DNA of 64,000 nt from Lactarius indigo (taxonomy: Eukaryota > Basidiomycota > Agaricomycetes > Russulales > Russulaceae). The DNA is taken from the NCBI GenBank assembly GCA_025766275.1, contig JAFKAC010000177.1, positions 1-64,000 of the forward strand, written 5' to 3'. Both the position numbers and the translations under genes were made by a program. Every line of letters begins with the position of its first letter. Within the stretch, counting starts at the first letter, position 1. Under the pieces are notes generated by a model. It was not told the origin of the DNA, made no database searches, and was given only the letters and a program-made list of their open reading frames with translations. Positions 53,667 to 62,641 of the stretch are shown here, piece after piece.

Positions 53667-54626
53667 TCACCGAAAATCTCGAGCCGGCCAGTCCCTCTGT
53701 TCATCCGCAATGCGCTTGAGAGCGGTGGCGCGCTCCAACCTATAGATGGAGTCTTGACGGTCGCTTTGGGCACATGCGATCATGTCCCGCAGCTGCGCCA
53801 CTCTCGCTCGAAGTCGTTCCAGCTCGAAGCTGGCCGCGCGGTAGCGCGTGACCTCCGCGGTGAGTGTCTCGTCGTTGATGCGGTTGAGGGCGCGGTCAGT
53901 GATTCGGTCCGCGGTGAAGATGACGAGGTCTTCGTGGGGGTACGTGGGGCGCAGCGCGGCGCTGACGTGGGGTTCGGCGTAAAGGGGCTTACCGTACAAG
54001 TGAGGGGAGCCCGGTATGACTCTGAGTATGAGGGGGTCCGCCCCTCCGATGATCTGGACGTGCGATGCGTCCCTCTCTACTCCGTCGGGCCCGGTGATGG
54101 GGTATGGAATGTGATGGGGTCTTCTATTCGCCCGGAACCCTTCAGGCGCAATAACGTGCGCCGGGTCGTCAGCGGCGGTGAAGGGACGGTGGTCGGCGGC
54201 GCCTGGTACACGCACACGTCCTCGGTACATGGCGGACCCGTCGGAGTTGACGAGCCAGGGTGTGATGCGGGGATTAGTAGGGTCGCCTTTCGTTCGAAGG
54301 AAGGCGTGGCGTGCCGGGTAGTAATCGTCGTCGTCATGGCCAGCCTCAGCAGCCTCCATCGCTGCCGCCGCTCGCGCATCTCTCTCAGTCGGGCCGCGGC
54401 TGAGTCTAGCTGTTCCTTCTGCCACTCCGCCGCTACCCTCCTCCAGCCGTCCAACTCGTACTCCAGGAGAGCTTGAACGCTCGTCGTCGCGCGGGAAAAC
54501 TCCGCGAACGCCGACGAGGTCGTCGCTTGGGGGGATGGCAGCGATGGGTTCGCACTCCCCTCGTTCGTCACGGAAGACGTGGACGACGGCGGATTCGTCG
54601 TCGGGCTGTTGCGTGGGATCTGGAAA
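53667..54626 (-). CDS. Gypsy-3 third module, in frame with pol behind a TGA
   Basis: From the codon after the pol TGA (54629-54627) the pol frame stays open for about 320 codons to a stop at 53667. The first in-frame ATG is only near 54362. It contains GKPLYAEPHVSAAL, comparable to YYGPLFAKP in Gypsy-1, and a coiled-coil stretch LTAEVTRYRAASFELERLRARV, clearly akin to LTAEITRLRTGLLALKEL in Gypsy-2. Unlike the other two it has no zinc knuckles; it stops at the coiled coil. With no ATG near its start, readthrough of the TGA is the simplest way to make it. Confidence 0.75.
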   Translation of the reverse strand, partial: FPDPTQQPDDESAVVHVFRDERGECEPIAAIPPSDDLVGVRGVFPRDDERSSSPGVRVGRLEEGSGGVAEGTARLSRGPTERDARAAAAMEAAEAGHDDDDYYPARHAFLRTKGDPTNPRITPWLVNSDGSAMYRGRVRVPGAADHRPFTAADDPAHVIAPEGFRANRRPHHIPYPITGPDGVERDASHVQIIGGADPLILRVIPGSPHLYGKPLYAEPHVSAALRPTYPHEDLVIFTADRITDRALNRINDETLTAEVTRYRAASFELERLRARVAQLRDMIACAQSDRQDSIYRLERATALKRIADEQRDWPARDFR

Positions 54627-57600
54627 TCAGGTGAGGACGTTCGCCCATTCTTGTGCGGTGATGCGGCCCTCTGGCTGGCCAACAGGTGTGTACGGGGTGA
54701 TTTGGGCGTTGGGAATCTCAGTCTCGTCGTCTTCAGCGAGGAGGGCCCGAGCATCTTCTGCAAGGGAGTCGAGGAGGATCGCTTGGGTGACATGTCGCAG
54801 AGGGGAAGTGGGCATGAGAGAGGAGATTGTAGAGCGAAGGAATAGGGGATGACTTTCCTCTGTCCGGATGGAAGTCCTTTTAACTACGACCCCACGCGCT
54901 TGCACTTCCTGATAGAGGCGAAGCGCTTCTGGCGCGAAGACGTCATTTTTGTCGACCCACTGATTCTCCGAGTCCGGGTACCCCTTCCATTTGACGAGGT
55001 ATTGAAGTCGCCGTCCTCTGCCGAAGTGCCGGGAGTCCAGAATGGCCTCGACTTCGTATTCTTCCTCTCCATCGATCAGTTCGGGCGGTGGTCGTGTGAA
55101 ATTCTCGCCATGAAGAGGCGTTTGTTTGTATGGTGTGAGAAGATCGATGTGAAACACTGGGTGGATGCTCCACTGCGTGGGAAGTTCCAATCGATAATTA
55201 TAGGGGGACATCACCTGTGTCACCCGGAAGGGTCCGTGGCGTCGCGCCGCTAATTTTGCCGTGGGCTGATTGGTGCGGAGGTGTTTGCCTTCTAGCCATA
55301 CGAGGTCTCCAATCTTGAACTTGGGCGTATCTTTGTTACGGACCCACGCCTCTTGTGCCTTCTTCATGAGCCGTTGGGCGTCTTCTCTTGCCTCTTTTAG
55401 CTGGGTTAGCCGTCTTGTGACCTGAGGAAGGGGAGATGGCTTATCAGTCCAGTCCGCTTGTGGGTTGTACCCCATCAGGAGTTGAAACGGTGATTGTTTC
55501 GTATTCTCATGTGGCCAGTTGTTGTGTGCGAATTCGGCGATTGGTAGATAAGTGGCCCAGTTATCTTGCCGCTCGTTTACCCAAAAGCGCAGATACTGCT
55601 CCAACCATTGATTGGTGCGCTCGGACTGCCCGTCAGTGTGCGGATGATACGCCGTCGATATGTTTTGCTGAATGCCCAAGATGCGGCATACTTCTCTGGT
55701 GAACTTTGACGCGAACCGGGGGTCCCGATCACTGATACATTTGCGAGGTAATCCGAAACGCTTAAACATGTGGGCAACATACAGGGCGGCCGTTTCTTCT
55801 GCGGTTATCTCCTCCTTGCATGGGATAAAGACTGAGGCTTTGCTGCAGTCGTGATCTGTGATCGTCAGTATGCTGTCGTATTCCTTCGACAGCGGGAGCT
55901 TGGTGATGAAGTCTATAGCAACTGTTTGGAAGGGGGTCGCTTCTAGCTCTGGTGTGATAGGGTGTAGCGCAGCCCGTATGGGCCTCGTGTTGATCTTGTT
56001 CCTTTGGCACTCCGCACAGCCTTGGACGTACTCGTATACATCTCTTCGTAGTCGGGGCCACCAGTAATGTCGTTCCAGAATCCGTTGTGTTCTCGCGATG
56101 CCGGGGTGCCCGTGTACCGGCAGATCATGGTGGTCGTGTATCAGCACCCGATATGTGGATGCAGGTCCAGTTATCACGAACCTGCCGTCCTTGTACCACT
56201 CCCCTTCTATTTTTTTGAGGCGATGGGGGTCTACCCACATCTTAATTACCTCGTCGTCTTGTTGATGTCTTGGTTGCAGCAAATTTGGGTTTGCCGTAAA
56301 GGTTCGTGCGGTGTTGAGGGCTCTTACGAAGACTTCAGGGGGCAAAACGACGACTTCACTGTTGTCGCTCGCCCCTTGGTCGTAGTCTGGGCGTCGCGAA
56401 AGTGCGTCTGCTCTGCCGTTACTCTTTCCCTTGATGTGGTGAATCTCGAAGTCATATTCCGAGAGTTCGAGCACTTCCCTAGCAACCCGTCGACTGATCT
56501 TTTGTGGTGACTTCCAATATTGAAGGTTGAGGTGATCCGAGTATATTTTGATTTTGTGCGGGGCTCCAGCGAGCAGCGGTCTCCAGTTCCGCAGCGCCTT
56601 GACTATCGCGAGCAGCTCTAAGTCGTAAATGTCGTAATTTCGCTCTGCCTCTGAGAGCGTGGCGGAGTAGTAGCCTATAGGGTGTCGCTTTCCGTCAGAT
56701 TTTTTCTGTAGTAGTACGGCTCCCACCGCGTATCCGGAGGCATCAACCTCCAACTCGAATGGGTCTTGAAGGACCGGATGCGCCAGTACTGGTTCTTCCG
56801 TTACTAGGCGTTTGAAGGTTTCGAACGCATTATTTTCTTCGTCCGTCCACCTCCATTCTGTGTCCTTTCGCGTTAGTTTGGTGAGTGGTTTTGCGTGGTT
56901 TGCGAATCCGCGGATGAAGAGTCTGTAAAAGTTGCAAAAGCCGAGGAATGAACGAACATCCTTGACTTTCGTTGGCGTTGGCCAATCTTTGATGCCTTGA
57001 ACTTTTACGGGGTCCATGCGGGTCACCCCCCTTTCAAGGATTACCCCCAGGTAATCCATCCGCGGTTGATGGAAAAGGCACTTCTCGAGTTTGAAAAAGA
57101 GGTCGTTCTCCCGCGTGACGCTGAGAACGTCGCGTACCGCCGCTATGTGGGCTGCCAAATCGTGGTCAAAATGAGTGGCGATACCAATATCGTCCATATA
57201 AACACGTATCGTCGTTCCCAAGCGTTCGTGCTTCGCAATCGTGTCACGGTAGATGTGATTCATCATTGCTTGGAAGGTCGCGGGGGAGTTTGTAAGGCCG
57301 AAAAACATGACGGTGGGCTCGAAGAGACCGAACTTGGTTTTGAATGCCGCCTTCTCCTGATCGCCGTCACGGATGCGAATGTTGTTGTAGCCCCACCGGA
57401 TATCTAGTTTCGTATAGATGTGTGCGTTGCTGAGGTCCAGGATGAGGTCTTGGATCAGCGGTAGCGGATATTGGTTCCGTATTGTGTGGGAGTTGATGAC
57501 GCGATAGTCCTGTACTGGGCGTAGTTTTCCGTCCTTCTTTTTAATGAAAAAGAAGGATGAGGCGTACGGGGAGATAGAAGGGCGTAGATACCCCTGCTTT

Positions 57601-58412
57601 AGCTTTTCATCAAGGAACTCTTTTAGTTCGCCTTCTTCTCGTTGTGTCATTGGGTATATCTTGCAGTCGATCGCGGCTGGCGCGGATGGCTTGAAGTCGA
57701 TGGCGTGATCCCATGGCCGTGATGGGGGGAAACGATGCGAGGCCTGTTCGTTAAATAGCGTGTCAAATTCAGCGTATACTGGGGGCAACACAGCTGCCGT
57801 TTGTTGTTGCTTTGCCGCTATGGCCAGCTCTGTCGAAGTGGTGGCACGGGCAAATGTTAATTCGTCTTCTAGTTCTTGAATGATTGCCTCTTTTTCTGCG
57901 ACAATTAGGGCCCGTATGGTGGGCGTCGTGAGTAATTCTTCGGTAGTGGCCAGAACTACCGGCTGCATGTCCGGATGCACGGTTGCGGTTGCCCAACTGA
58001 TCGTGGGTTCGAAGGCGCTCAGCCATGGATATCCCAGTACCATGTCTTCGCTGCCGAGGTCGGTCACCAAGAAGGTCATCTTCTTGATCTGTCCGTGTGT
58101 TTTCACTTCGAGGTTAACATAATGAGTGATTAACCCAGCTTTATTTTCCGTGTTGTCTATGTTCCATATTTTGCGAGGCGTTTCTAAGGGCTGCATGGGG
58201 ATTCCAGCTCGTGTCGCCATCCCTGGTTTGATGAAGTTGTCGGTGGCTCCAGAGTCCACCAATGCGTTTGTTTCAGTCGTTTGGTAATTCGTATGGACAG
58301 TCACTGGAATTCGCAGAGATCGGTAGCGTGTCGTCACAATTACAGAATTACATTTTAAGGCCCTCACCCAGACTGACGGGTTCAGGCGCTCTGAAAACCC
58401 TCCTTTCCCCAC
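54627..58412 (-). CDS. Gypsy-3 Pol (protease-RT-RNase H-integrase-chromodomain)
   Basis: About 1260 residues, entered by -1 shift from gag with the peptide G-F-S-E-R-L-N-P, identical to Gypsy-2. Protease LVDSGATDNFIKPG, reverse transcriptase IRVYMDDIGIAT, RNase H VDASGYAVGAVLL, integrase finger (GHPGIARTQ, CAECQRNK), core VAIDFITKLP / SDRDPRFASKF / TDGQSERTNQW, chromodomain YLVKWKGYPDSENQWVDK, then a tail of ~65 residues. Stop TGA 54629-54627. The three Pols are clearly related but differ throughout, so the three families diverged long ago. Confidence 0.95.
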   Translation of the reverse strand: MGKGGFSERLNPSVWVRALKCNSVIVTTRYRSLRIPVTVHTNYQTTETNALVDSGATDNFIKPGMATRAGIPMQPLETPRKIWNIDNTENKAGLITHYVNLEVKTHGQIKKMTFLVTDLGSEDMVLGYPWLSAFEPTISWATATVHPDMQPVVLATTEELLTTPTIRALIVAEKEAIIQELEDELTFARATTSTELAIAAKQQQTAAVLPPVYAEFDTLFNEQASHRFPPSRPWDHAIDFKPSAPAAIDCKIYPMTQREEGELKEFLDEKLKQGYLRPSISPYASSFFFIKKKDGKLRPVQDYRVINSHTIRNQYPLPLIQDLILDLSNAHIYTKLDIRWGYNNIRIRDGDQEKAAFKTKFGLFEPTVMFFGLTNSPATFQAMMNHIYRDTIAKHERLGTTIRVYMDDIGIATHFDHDLAAHIAAVRDVLSVTRENDLFFKLEKCLFHQPRMDYLGVILERGVTRMDPVKVQGIKDWPTPTKVKDVRSFLGFCNFYRLFIRGFANHAKPLTKLTRKDTEWRWTDEENNAFETFKRLVTEEPVLAHPVLQDPFELEVDASGYAVGAVLLQKKSDGKRHPIGYYSATLSEAERNYDIYDLELLAIVKALRNWRPLLAGAPHKIKIYSDHLNLQYWKSPQKISRRVAREVLELSEYDFEIHHIKGKSNGRADALSRRPDYDQGASDNSEVVVLPPEVFVRALNTARTFTANPNLLQPRHQQDDEVIKMWVDPHRLKKIEGEWYKDGRFVITGPASTYRVLIHDHHDLPVHGHPGIARTQRILERHYWWPRLRRDVYEYVQGCAECQRNKINTRPIRAALHPITPELEATPFQTVAIDFITKLPLSKEYDSILTITDHDCSKASVFIPCKEEITAEETAALYVAHMFKRFGLPRKCISDRDPRFASKFTREVCRILGIQQNISTAYHPHTDGQSERTNQWLEQYLRFWVNERQDNWATYLPIAEFAHNNWPHENTKQSPFQLLMGYNPQADWTDKPSPLPQVTRRLTQLKEAREDAQRLMKKAQEAWVRNKDTPKFKIGDLVWLEGKHLRTNQPTAKLAARRHGPFRVTQVMSPYNYRLELPTQWSIHPVFHIDLLTPYKQTPLHGENFTRPPPELIDGEEEYEVEAILDSRHFGRGRRLQYLVKWKGYPDSENQWVDKNDVFAPEALRLYQEVQARGVVVKRTSIRTEESHPLFLRSTISSLMPTSPLRHVTQAILLDSLAEDARALLAEDDETEIPNAQITPYTPVGQPEGRITAQEWANVLT

Positions 58413-60466
58413 AAGTCTTGAAGTATGAGGTCTTTAACCTCGTCCGTGCTGTTGGCTACCTGTGTAAGCCATTCTTTCGCCTGTTCTCCCGCCGTTTTTA
58501 CTGCTTTAATTTGCGGTGCGGGCGTTGCACTGGGTGCTGGTGTAGCGTACCCCGGTAGCGATGGCTCGTATTGAGAGACGGGTCCCGGGGATCCCGGCCA
58601 TTGCGACGGCCAGGCAGTTTCCGTCATCCTACTGCTGGATGGAGGGTTCTGCCATTGTCTCTGCTGTCGAGGGTATGGGCAATTTCGTGAGAGATGCCCC
58701 GGTGCGTGACAGTTATAGCAAAGGACGTTCCTGAGGTCCCTCCTAGATCCGCCTCTCCCTCGTCCTCGAGCTCCGGGGCCTCCTCTTGGGGGAAAGGGTG
58801 GCGCTGGCCAATCGTGATGGGGCAATTTGTTGAAATCGATGTCTTCGGACCCGGCCAGTCGTACTTTGGCGCGGTCGGCGGAGGTGTCCATGGCCCACGG
58901 GTTGGTTTGAGGCAAATTCTGTGGCAATGCCCATCCCGCGTTGCCGGTCTGCTTCTTTGGTTGAGTTGCCGTAGTCTTGTACTCGTTGAGCCTGGCCTTG
59001 AGGTGGATGTAATTCTTTTGTCGCTTGAGGACGGCCCTCTTCCAGTCATCGAACGTCACGGGCTCGTTGAATTGGAACGCGTTTTTGAACAGTTCCTTGG
59101 GCAAACCCGATGTGAACAAGTCGATGGTTTGTGGTTCGTTGAGGTGGTAGTGAGCCTTCCGTGCTAATTGTTCGAAGTCATTGACGTACTTGTCAATGTC
59201 CTCCCCCACCATTTTGTAGCCTTTCCGCAGTATTGCTTGTGCTTGCTCTCTTTCCAGCGTATTTTCGAAACGCTGGCTGAATCCGTCTGCTACAGCGTCC
59301 CACAAACCTCGAGTGTAGGGGCTAATTCCCCGTTGTATTTGTCGATTGAGCCAGTTCAGGAAGGATAGGACCCATTCGCTGACTGCTCCCCCTTTGATGT
59401 AGGACAGGAATAGGAGGCATCTCCTATAGTCGTTGCGCATGATGGGGGCGTCTAGATTCATGCCCCAATACACATGCCACTGTGTGAGAAACTGGTCGAC
59501 CTTAAGTCGGTCTCCGTCAAAGATAGAGGGCGGCTTGCCGGTTAATTTTTCACTGGGGTGTCCTCTGTCCCCTATTCTTCCTCCGTCGCCGCCTCCCCCA
59601 CCATCGCCGCCTCCCCCGCCACCGCCGCCTCCCCCACTACCTTCAGGCGGAGCATGGGGTGGTCTTCTCGGCGGTTCGGTTCTTCGTAGGTCAAACGGGA
59701 TACCTCCCCCAGGTGGTGGTGGCGGATCGTCTCCCGGTCCTCCTATGCCGGGGGGTAGTTCCATTGTCGGTTGTCTTCCGGATGGGGGGTCTCCTCTATC
59801 AGAGCCGATTGCTCTGAAAATTGCGGCGTCGTCTGCAGTCATGCGTACCCCTGTTTCAGGATTGATGGGCATAAGGGTGGCCCTCGCTCCTTCCTGTACT
59901 ATTCGTGCTTCTTCCAGCGCGACTTCTTCCATGGCTCGCGTCATTGTGGCCATAATTGCTGGGGATCGGATGTGAATGGGTTCGGGTTCAGTAATGTGTG
60001 CGGACTCAGCTCGTTCTACTAGAAAATCTTGTATGGCTCCTCCGCTTGTTTCGGTTTGCTCCGGTTCTCGTCCTTCGCTGTCTTCTTCCGACCTTTCGGA
60101 TTCGTCTGACACTACCTCTCCAGTGGAGTGTTCTCGTGCTTGTCCGTCAATGGGTCCCCAATCTGCTCGACTGTTGAGCTCTCGTGCGTCGATGTCGCAA
60201 CGATATCTGGGTCCGGCTGGTCGTATAACGTCCCACTGAGAGTCTATGGGGTTCCACGTAACTTCTACCCAACACAGATGGTCGAAGTTGAACTCAACTG
60301 GGCGGAACCTTGAAGGTCCGTTAAACTCTACAAAATAGCCGGTTTCTTCTTGTCGTTCTCTCCAACTGGCAGCTTGTAAAAAGCGCGTAGGAACGTTCCG
60401 TTCTCCTCTTCTCAGGATCGAATACGGACGAAAACTCGTCCACTGGTCTCGGGTTGTTACGGCCAC
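58382..60466 (-). CDS. Gypsy-3 Gag, non-ATG start
   Basis: The frame is open from just after an in-frame TAA at the element's inner edge to TGA 58382. No ATG exists on the RNA strand from the predicted start (60717) to 59953, where the first one (in frame, MATMTRAMEEV) lies 171 codons into the frame. The proposed start is GTG 60466 (GTG GCC GTA ACA), equivalent to the GTG of Gypsy-2. The N-terminal part carries ETGYFVEFNGPSRF and HLCWVEVTWN; then an acidic stretch, a glycine-rich run (59570-59650), a capsid-like domain (KYVNDFEQLARKAHY, FTSGLPKELF), and the knuckle CYNCHAPGHLSRNC. Confidence 0.85.
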   Translation of the reverse strand: MAVTTRDQWTSFRPYSILRRGERNVPTRFLQAASWRERQEETGYFVEFNGPSRFRPVEFNFDHLCWVEVTWNPIDSQWDVIRPAGPRYRCDIDARELNSRADWGPIDGQAREHSTGEVVSDESERSEEDSEGREPEQTETSGGAIQDFLVERAESAHITEPEPIHIRSPAIMATMTRAMEEVALEEARIVQEGARATLMPINPETGVRMTADDAAIFRAIGSDRGDPPSGRQPTMELPPGIGGPGDDPPPPPGGGIPFDLRRTEPPRRPPHAPPEGSGGGGGGGGGGDGGGGGDGGRIGDRGHPSEKLTGKPPSIFDGDRLKVDQFLTQWHVYWGMNLDAPIMRNDYRRCLLFLSYIKGGAVSEWVLSFLNWLNRQIQRGISPYTRGLWDAVADGFSQRFENTLEREQAQAILRKGYKMVGEDIDKYVNDFEQLARKAHYHLNEPQTIDLFTSGLPKELFKNAFQFNEPVTFDDWKRAVLKRQKNYIHLKARLNEYKTTATQPKKQTGNAGWALPQNLPQTNPWAMDTSADRAKVRLAGSEDIDFNKLPHHDWPAPPFPPRGGPGARGRGRGGSRRDLRNVLCYNCHAPGHLSRNCPYPRQQRQWQNPPSSSRMTETAWPSQWPGSPGPVSQYEPSLPGYATPAPSATPAPQIKAVKTAGEQAKEWLTQVANSTDEVKDLILQDLWGKEGFQSA
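58394..58400 (-). promoter_or_regulatory. Gypsy-3 -1 frameshift heptamer
   Basis: G GGT TTT in the gag frame on the minus strand, a canonical X XXY YYZ heptamer, 9 nt before the gag TGA (58384-58382). The -1 frame continues as pol. Confidence 0.7.
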
Positions 60467-60472
60467 GATGGT

Positions 60473-60483
60473 ATCTTGGTCTT
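60473..60483 (-). promoter_or_regulatory. Gypsy-3 self-primer binding site
   Basis: Minus-strand AAGACCAAGAT, two bases inside the LTR, is the perfect 11-nt complement of ATCTTGGTCTT at 60717-60707, the predicted RNA 5' end. Confidence 0.72.
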
Positions 60484-60485
60484 AA

Positions 60486-61007
60486 TGTAACGTCGCCACG
60501 ACGTTAGCTCGACTTGAGCGCGGAAGGTGGTAACAACTTAGCAATATATCGAGGCGTTAACTTGAAGACTCGAAGGTCCAAGCCTCTGTCTTAGTGAATG
60601 CGTGAAGGCACACCGACAGGTTCTTCACAACGTTGCTTTGCAGGCGAAGTCGGGATCTCACAGATAAGATAGAGAAGAGAAGAGAAGAGAAAAGTGACGA
60701 TTCAAGAAGACCAAGATGGCGTATCTTGGTCTTCACAAGACAGTTTAAATACAAGTCGAGCAGGCTTTCAAGCGCTGCTATGAGTCACAGTAAAGTAGCG
60801 TCCAACGTGTCGCGTAAGTAGCTCGAACCCTAATACTACTACTACTAGTATTAGTGGCACAGTCCTCAGTCAGCAATCAGCGCGCAATCTCCTATCGTAC
60901 TCGTAATCGCCTATCGTAAGTCCGCAACTAATCTACCTTACCGCCGTAGCTGCAACCAGTACAGTAAGGGTCCATGCATAATAGTCCGTCCGAGTCGAAA
61001 CGTGACA
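60486..61007 (-). repeat. Gypsy-3 5' LTR
   Basis: 522 bp; includes an AGAGA-rich run at about 60670-60693 and a palindromic ACTACTACTACTAGTATTAG-type tract. Confidence 0.95.
60707..60751 (-). promoter_or_regulatory. Gypsy-3 LTR promoter and predicted RNA 5' end
   Basis: Minus-strand TATTTAAA starts at 60751 and ATCTTGGTCTT starts 34 nt later at 60717. A 12-bp inverted repeat with a 5-bp loop (60706-60734) straddles the predicted start. Confidence 0.6.
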
Positions 61008-61118
61008 GTTGATGTCGAAGGGAGGGACGAGATTCTGAGTCCTGAGCTGCCAGGCCTGGAAAGACCAGATAGAAGGGCCTACGGCAAGAATTACGTCCGA
61101 AAGACGTCGAGCTGACAT

Positions 61119-62340
61119 TGATTGTGGGATGGAGTGGCAAAATGGCAATGGTGCGCATATGTATTGTCACGGTTGCGGATGGGTCTTATAATGAATACAC
61201 AGGTACAAATTACCAGGGGGGGTAAGGTTACGGCACATGGGCACGATAAGGTGGGGAAATGGAAAAGAACATTAGAAGGGACAGCAGAAGAGTGGGCAAG
61301 AGTGAGAAAATGAGAAGACGTGAACTTTGACAGACACGATTCAGAAGGAAGGAACAAATGAGCTGGCATAGAGGTTCTGATAAAGACACAGCGAAATGAC
61401 ACGCTGTCGTAGCACTAGGTATACATCAACATTGAACTCAATGCACACTCGCCTCTCGCCCCCCATGCCAGCCACGTCCAACTCACACACCAAACACACC
61501 AAACAGAAGCACAACTTGGCCAAACAGTTGCCAAATAGACACGTCAGTCAATTCGACACAACAGCACAGCAACCACCACCAAACATGAATATACAATATC
61601 CAAGCAAGGACAAACTGGACACGTCAGCTCACTGCTCACCAACACAAACACCCTGGAAGCCTCTGACGAAGAAAACAAAACTGTCAAAGCCACCTGGAAA
61701 CACGTCTTGTTGGGCTACGGCCCGGAACGGACAAAGTCCGGCAAACTGAGGCTAGATTGACATATTAGATAATCGTAATATTAGCGTAGTTAAACGATTA
61801 TCTATGAATAATATCTAGGAGAGAGGAGCATACGCTCTCCTCAGGAACTCCCACTCACACATTGTTCACCTATCCAGCTGCCCGCCTCCATAAAACTCTA
61901 TACGTCTTCCACCCAGAGCCCCCCCCCCCAACTGGCTCGAGATCTGTGAGGTTTTAGTGGGTAGGAGACCACACTGCACCTAACTGCGGCTGCCCTGTGT
62001 CTGAGTCCCACACTATCCCCCCTACCAGGGGATGTGCGTAAGCGCATTTTCCCTCACAAACCGGTTCCCCTCTAGGCCCGGCAACACAGTGTGCTAGGTA
62101 GAGCTGATGGTAAATCTCCTACTACTTAGCACTTTATTTACGGGTATTTAGTCGTCTACACGTAGACAAACTAGATATCTAAAATAAAAGTGCCCTTCTA
62201 AAAAAAAAAAGAAACAGTACAAACGTTTCGAATTTGATTAGCAATCATTTCCTAAAAGGAAATGACGCAGCGGTCACGTGACTTTGCGTGACGGATTCAG
62301 CTAATTTGCGCGACGCGACACGTCTTCACTTTCTTTCCCT
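61119..62340. other. Upstream flank of SNF2 copy B; AT-rich spacer
   Basis: Holds the second copy of the dispersed repeat (61245-61409), hairpins AGATAATCGT...ACGATTATCT near 61770-61802 and GAGAGGAGC...GCTCTCCTC near 61822-61842, and an A11 run near 62200 that could be the tail of an old retroposed sequence. The open frame at 61396-61749 has no family signature. Confidence 0.5.
61245..61409 (+). repeat. Dispersed repeat, copy 2
   Basis: About 165 bp, counterpart of 44415-44573, starting GATAAGGTGG and ending GACACGCTGTCG. Confidence 0.6.
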
Positions 62341-62348
62341 CTACTACC

Positions 62349-62450
62349 ATGTCTTCCCTCGCCACGACCTTCCAATCTTCTGCAGGGGATAATTATCCCA
62401 CATGGTCGTCATGTCCACGAATTCGTGTTCATGCTTCCAGACTGCATGCA
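62349..62450 (+). pseudogene. Copia-type gag N-terminal scrap
   Basis: ATG at 62349 opens MSSLATTFQSSAGDNYPTWS; the G-D-N-Y-P-T-W-S block is typical for the start of copia-like Gag proteins. Similarity is lost after about 35 codons. No LTR or other domain is attached. Confidence 0.45.
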
Positions 62451-62641
62451 GTATTGGTTTGGATGGCTTGGATGACTTGAACCTACCGTGACACGCTGTA
62501 CGCGCTGTACTCTAGATATTTTTATCCAGAGTGCGCGCCTCCCTGTGTTCGCACCACCCCTCATCTCTGTTGGCGAGCTAGCTCCAACCGGCACACTATG
62601 ACTATTCGGGGCGCACACCTCCGCATACCACCTGACGTGAA

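Larger units (their letters stand above)
53114..61007 (-). mobile_element. Gypsy-3: complete Ty3/gypsy chromovirus with a third module
   Basis: 7894 bp, minus orientation. 522-bp LTRs (53114-53635, 60486-61007) with about six differences (1.1%). Target duplication GTTGA (53109-53113, 61008-61012). Purine tract AAAAAGGGGGGTGA abuts the 3' LTR (53636-53650). Gag and Pol are full length; a third module follows pol in the same frame behind one TGA. Probably competent. A solo LTR of the same family is at 47098-47619. Confidence 0.96.
52610..61118 (-). pseudogene. SNF2-family gene (copy B), N-terminal fragment split by Gypsy-3
   Basis: Minus strand. Exon 1 starts at ATG 61118 (MSARRLSDVILAVGPSIW), parallel to MPSGTVADAVFAIGKTIW of copy A, and runs to VPPFDIN at 61008. 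Gypsy-3 intervenes. The frame resumes at 53113 as ATPANTHLASWQLTVIKNL, then WDAWVNGHIRSW, YGFGRHPSQTYGY, an intron and VAEELFGVDAYMNPTIPQPIVKDELHKFIVDLLH, matching HGRHPRQMVMGFG and AEALFGNDAFVDPDIAHPFVK of copy A. Similarity ends at about 52615, so the ATPase motor is absent. Removing the element and one TCAAC joins DIN to ATPANTH without frame change, so the exon was intact when hit. Confidence 0.82.

Noticed and set aside
61396..61749. Possible LINE ORF1 piece (CWATARNGQSPAN, or ATWKHVLLGYGPERTKSGKL in the next frame)
   Set aside because: No LINE domain and no clear 3' tail joined to it; too little to name.
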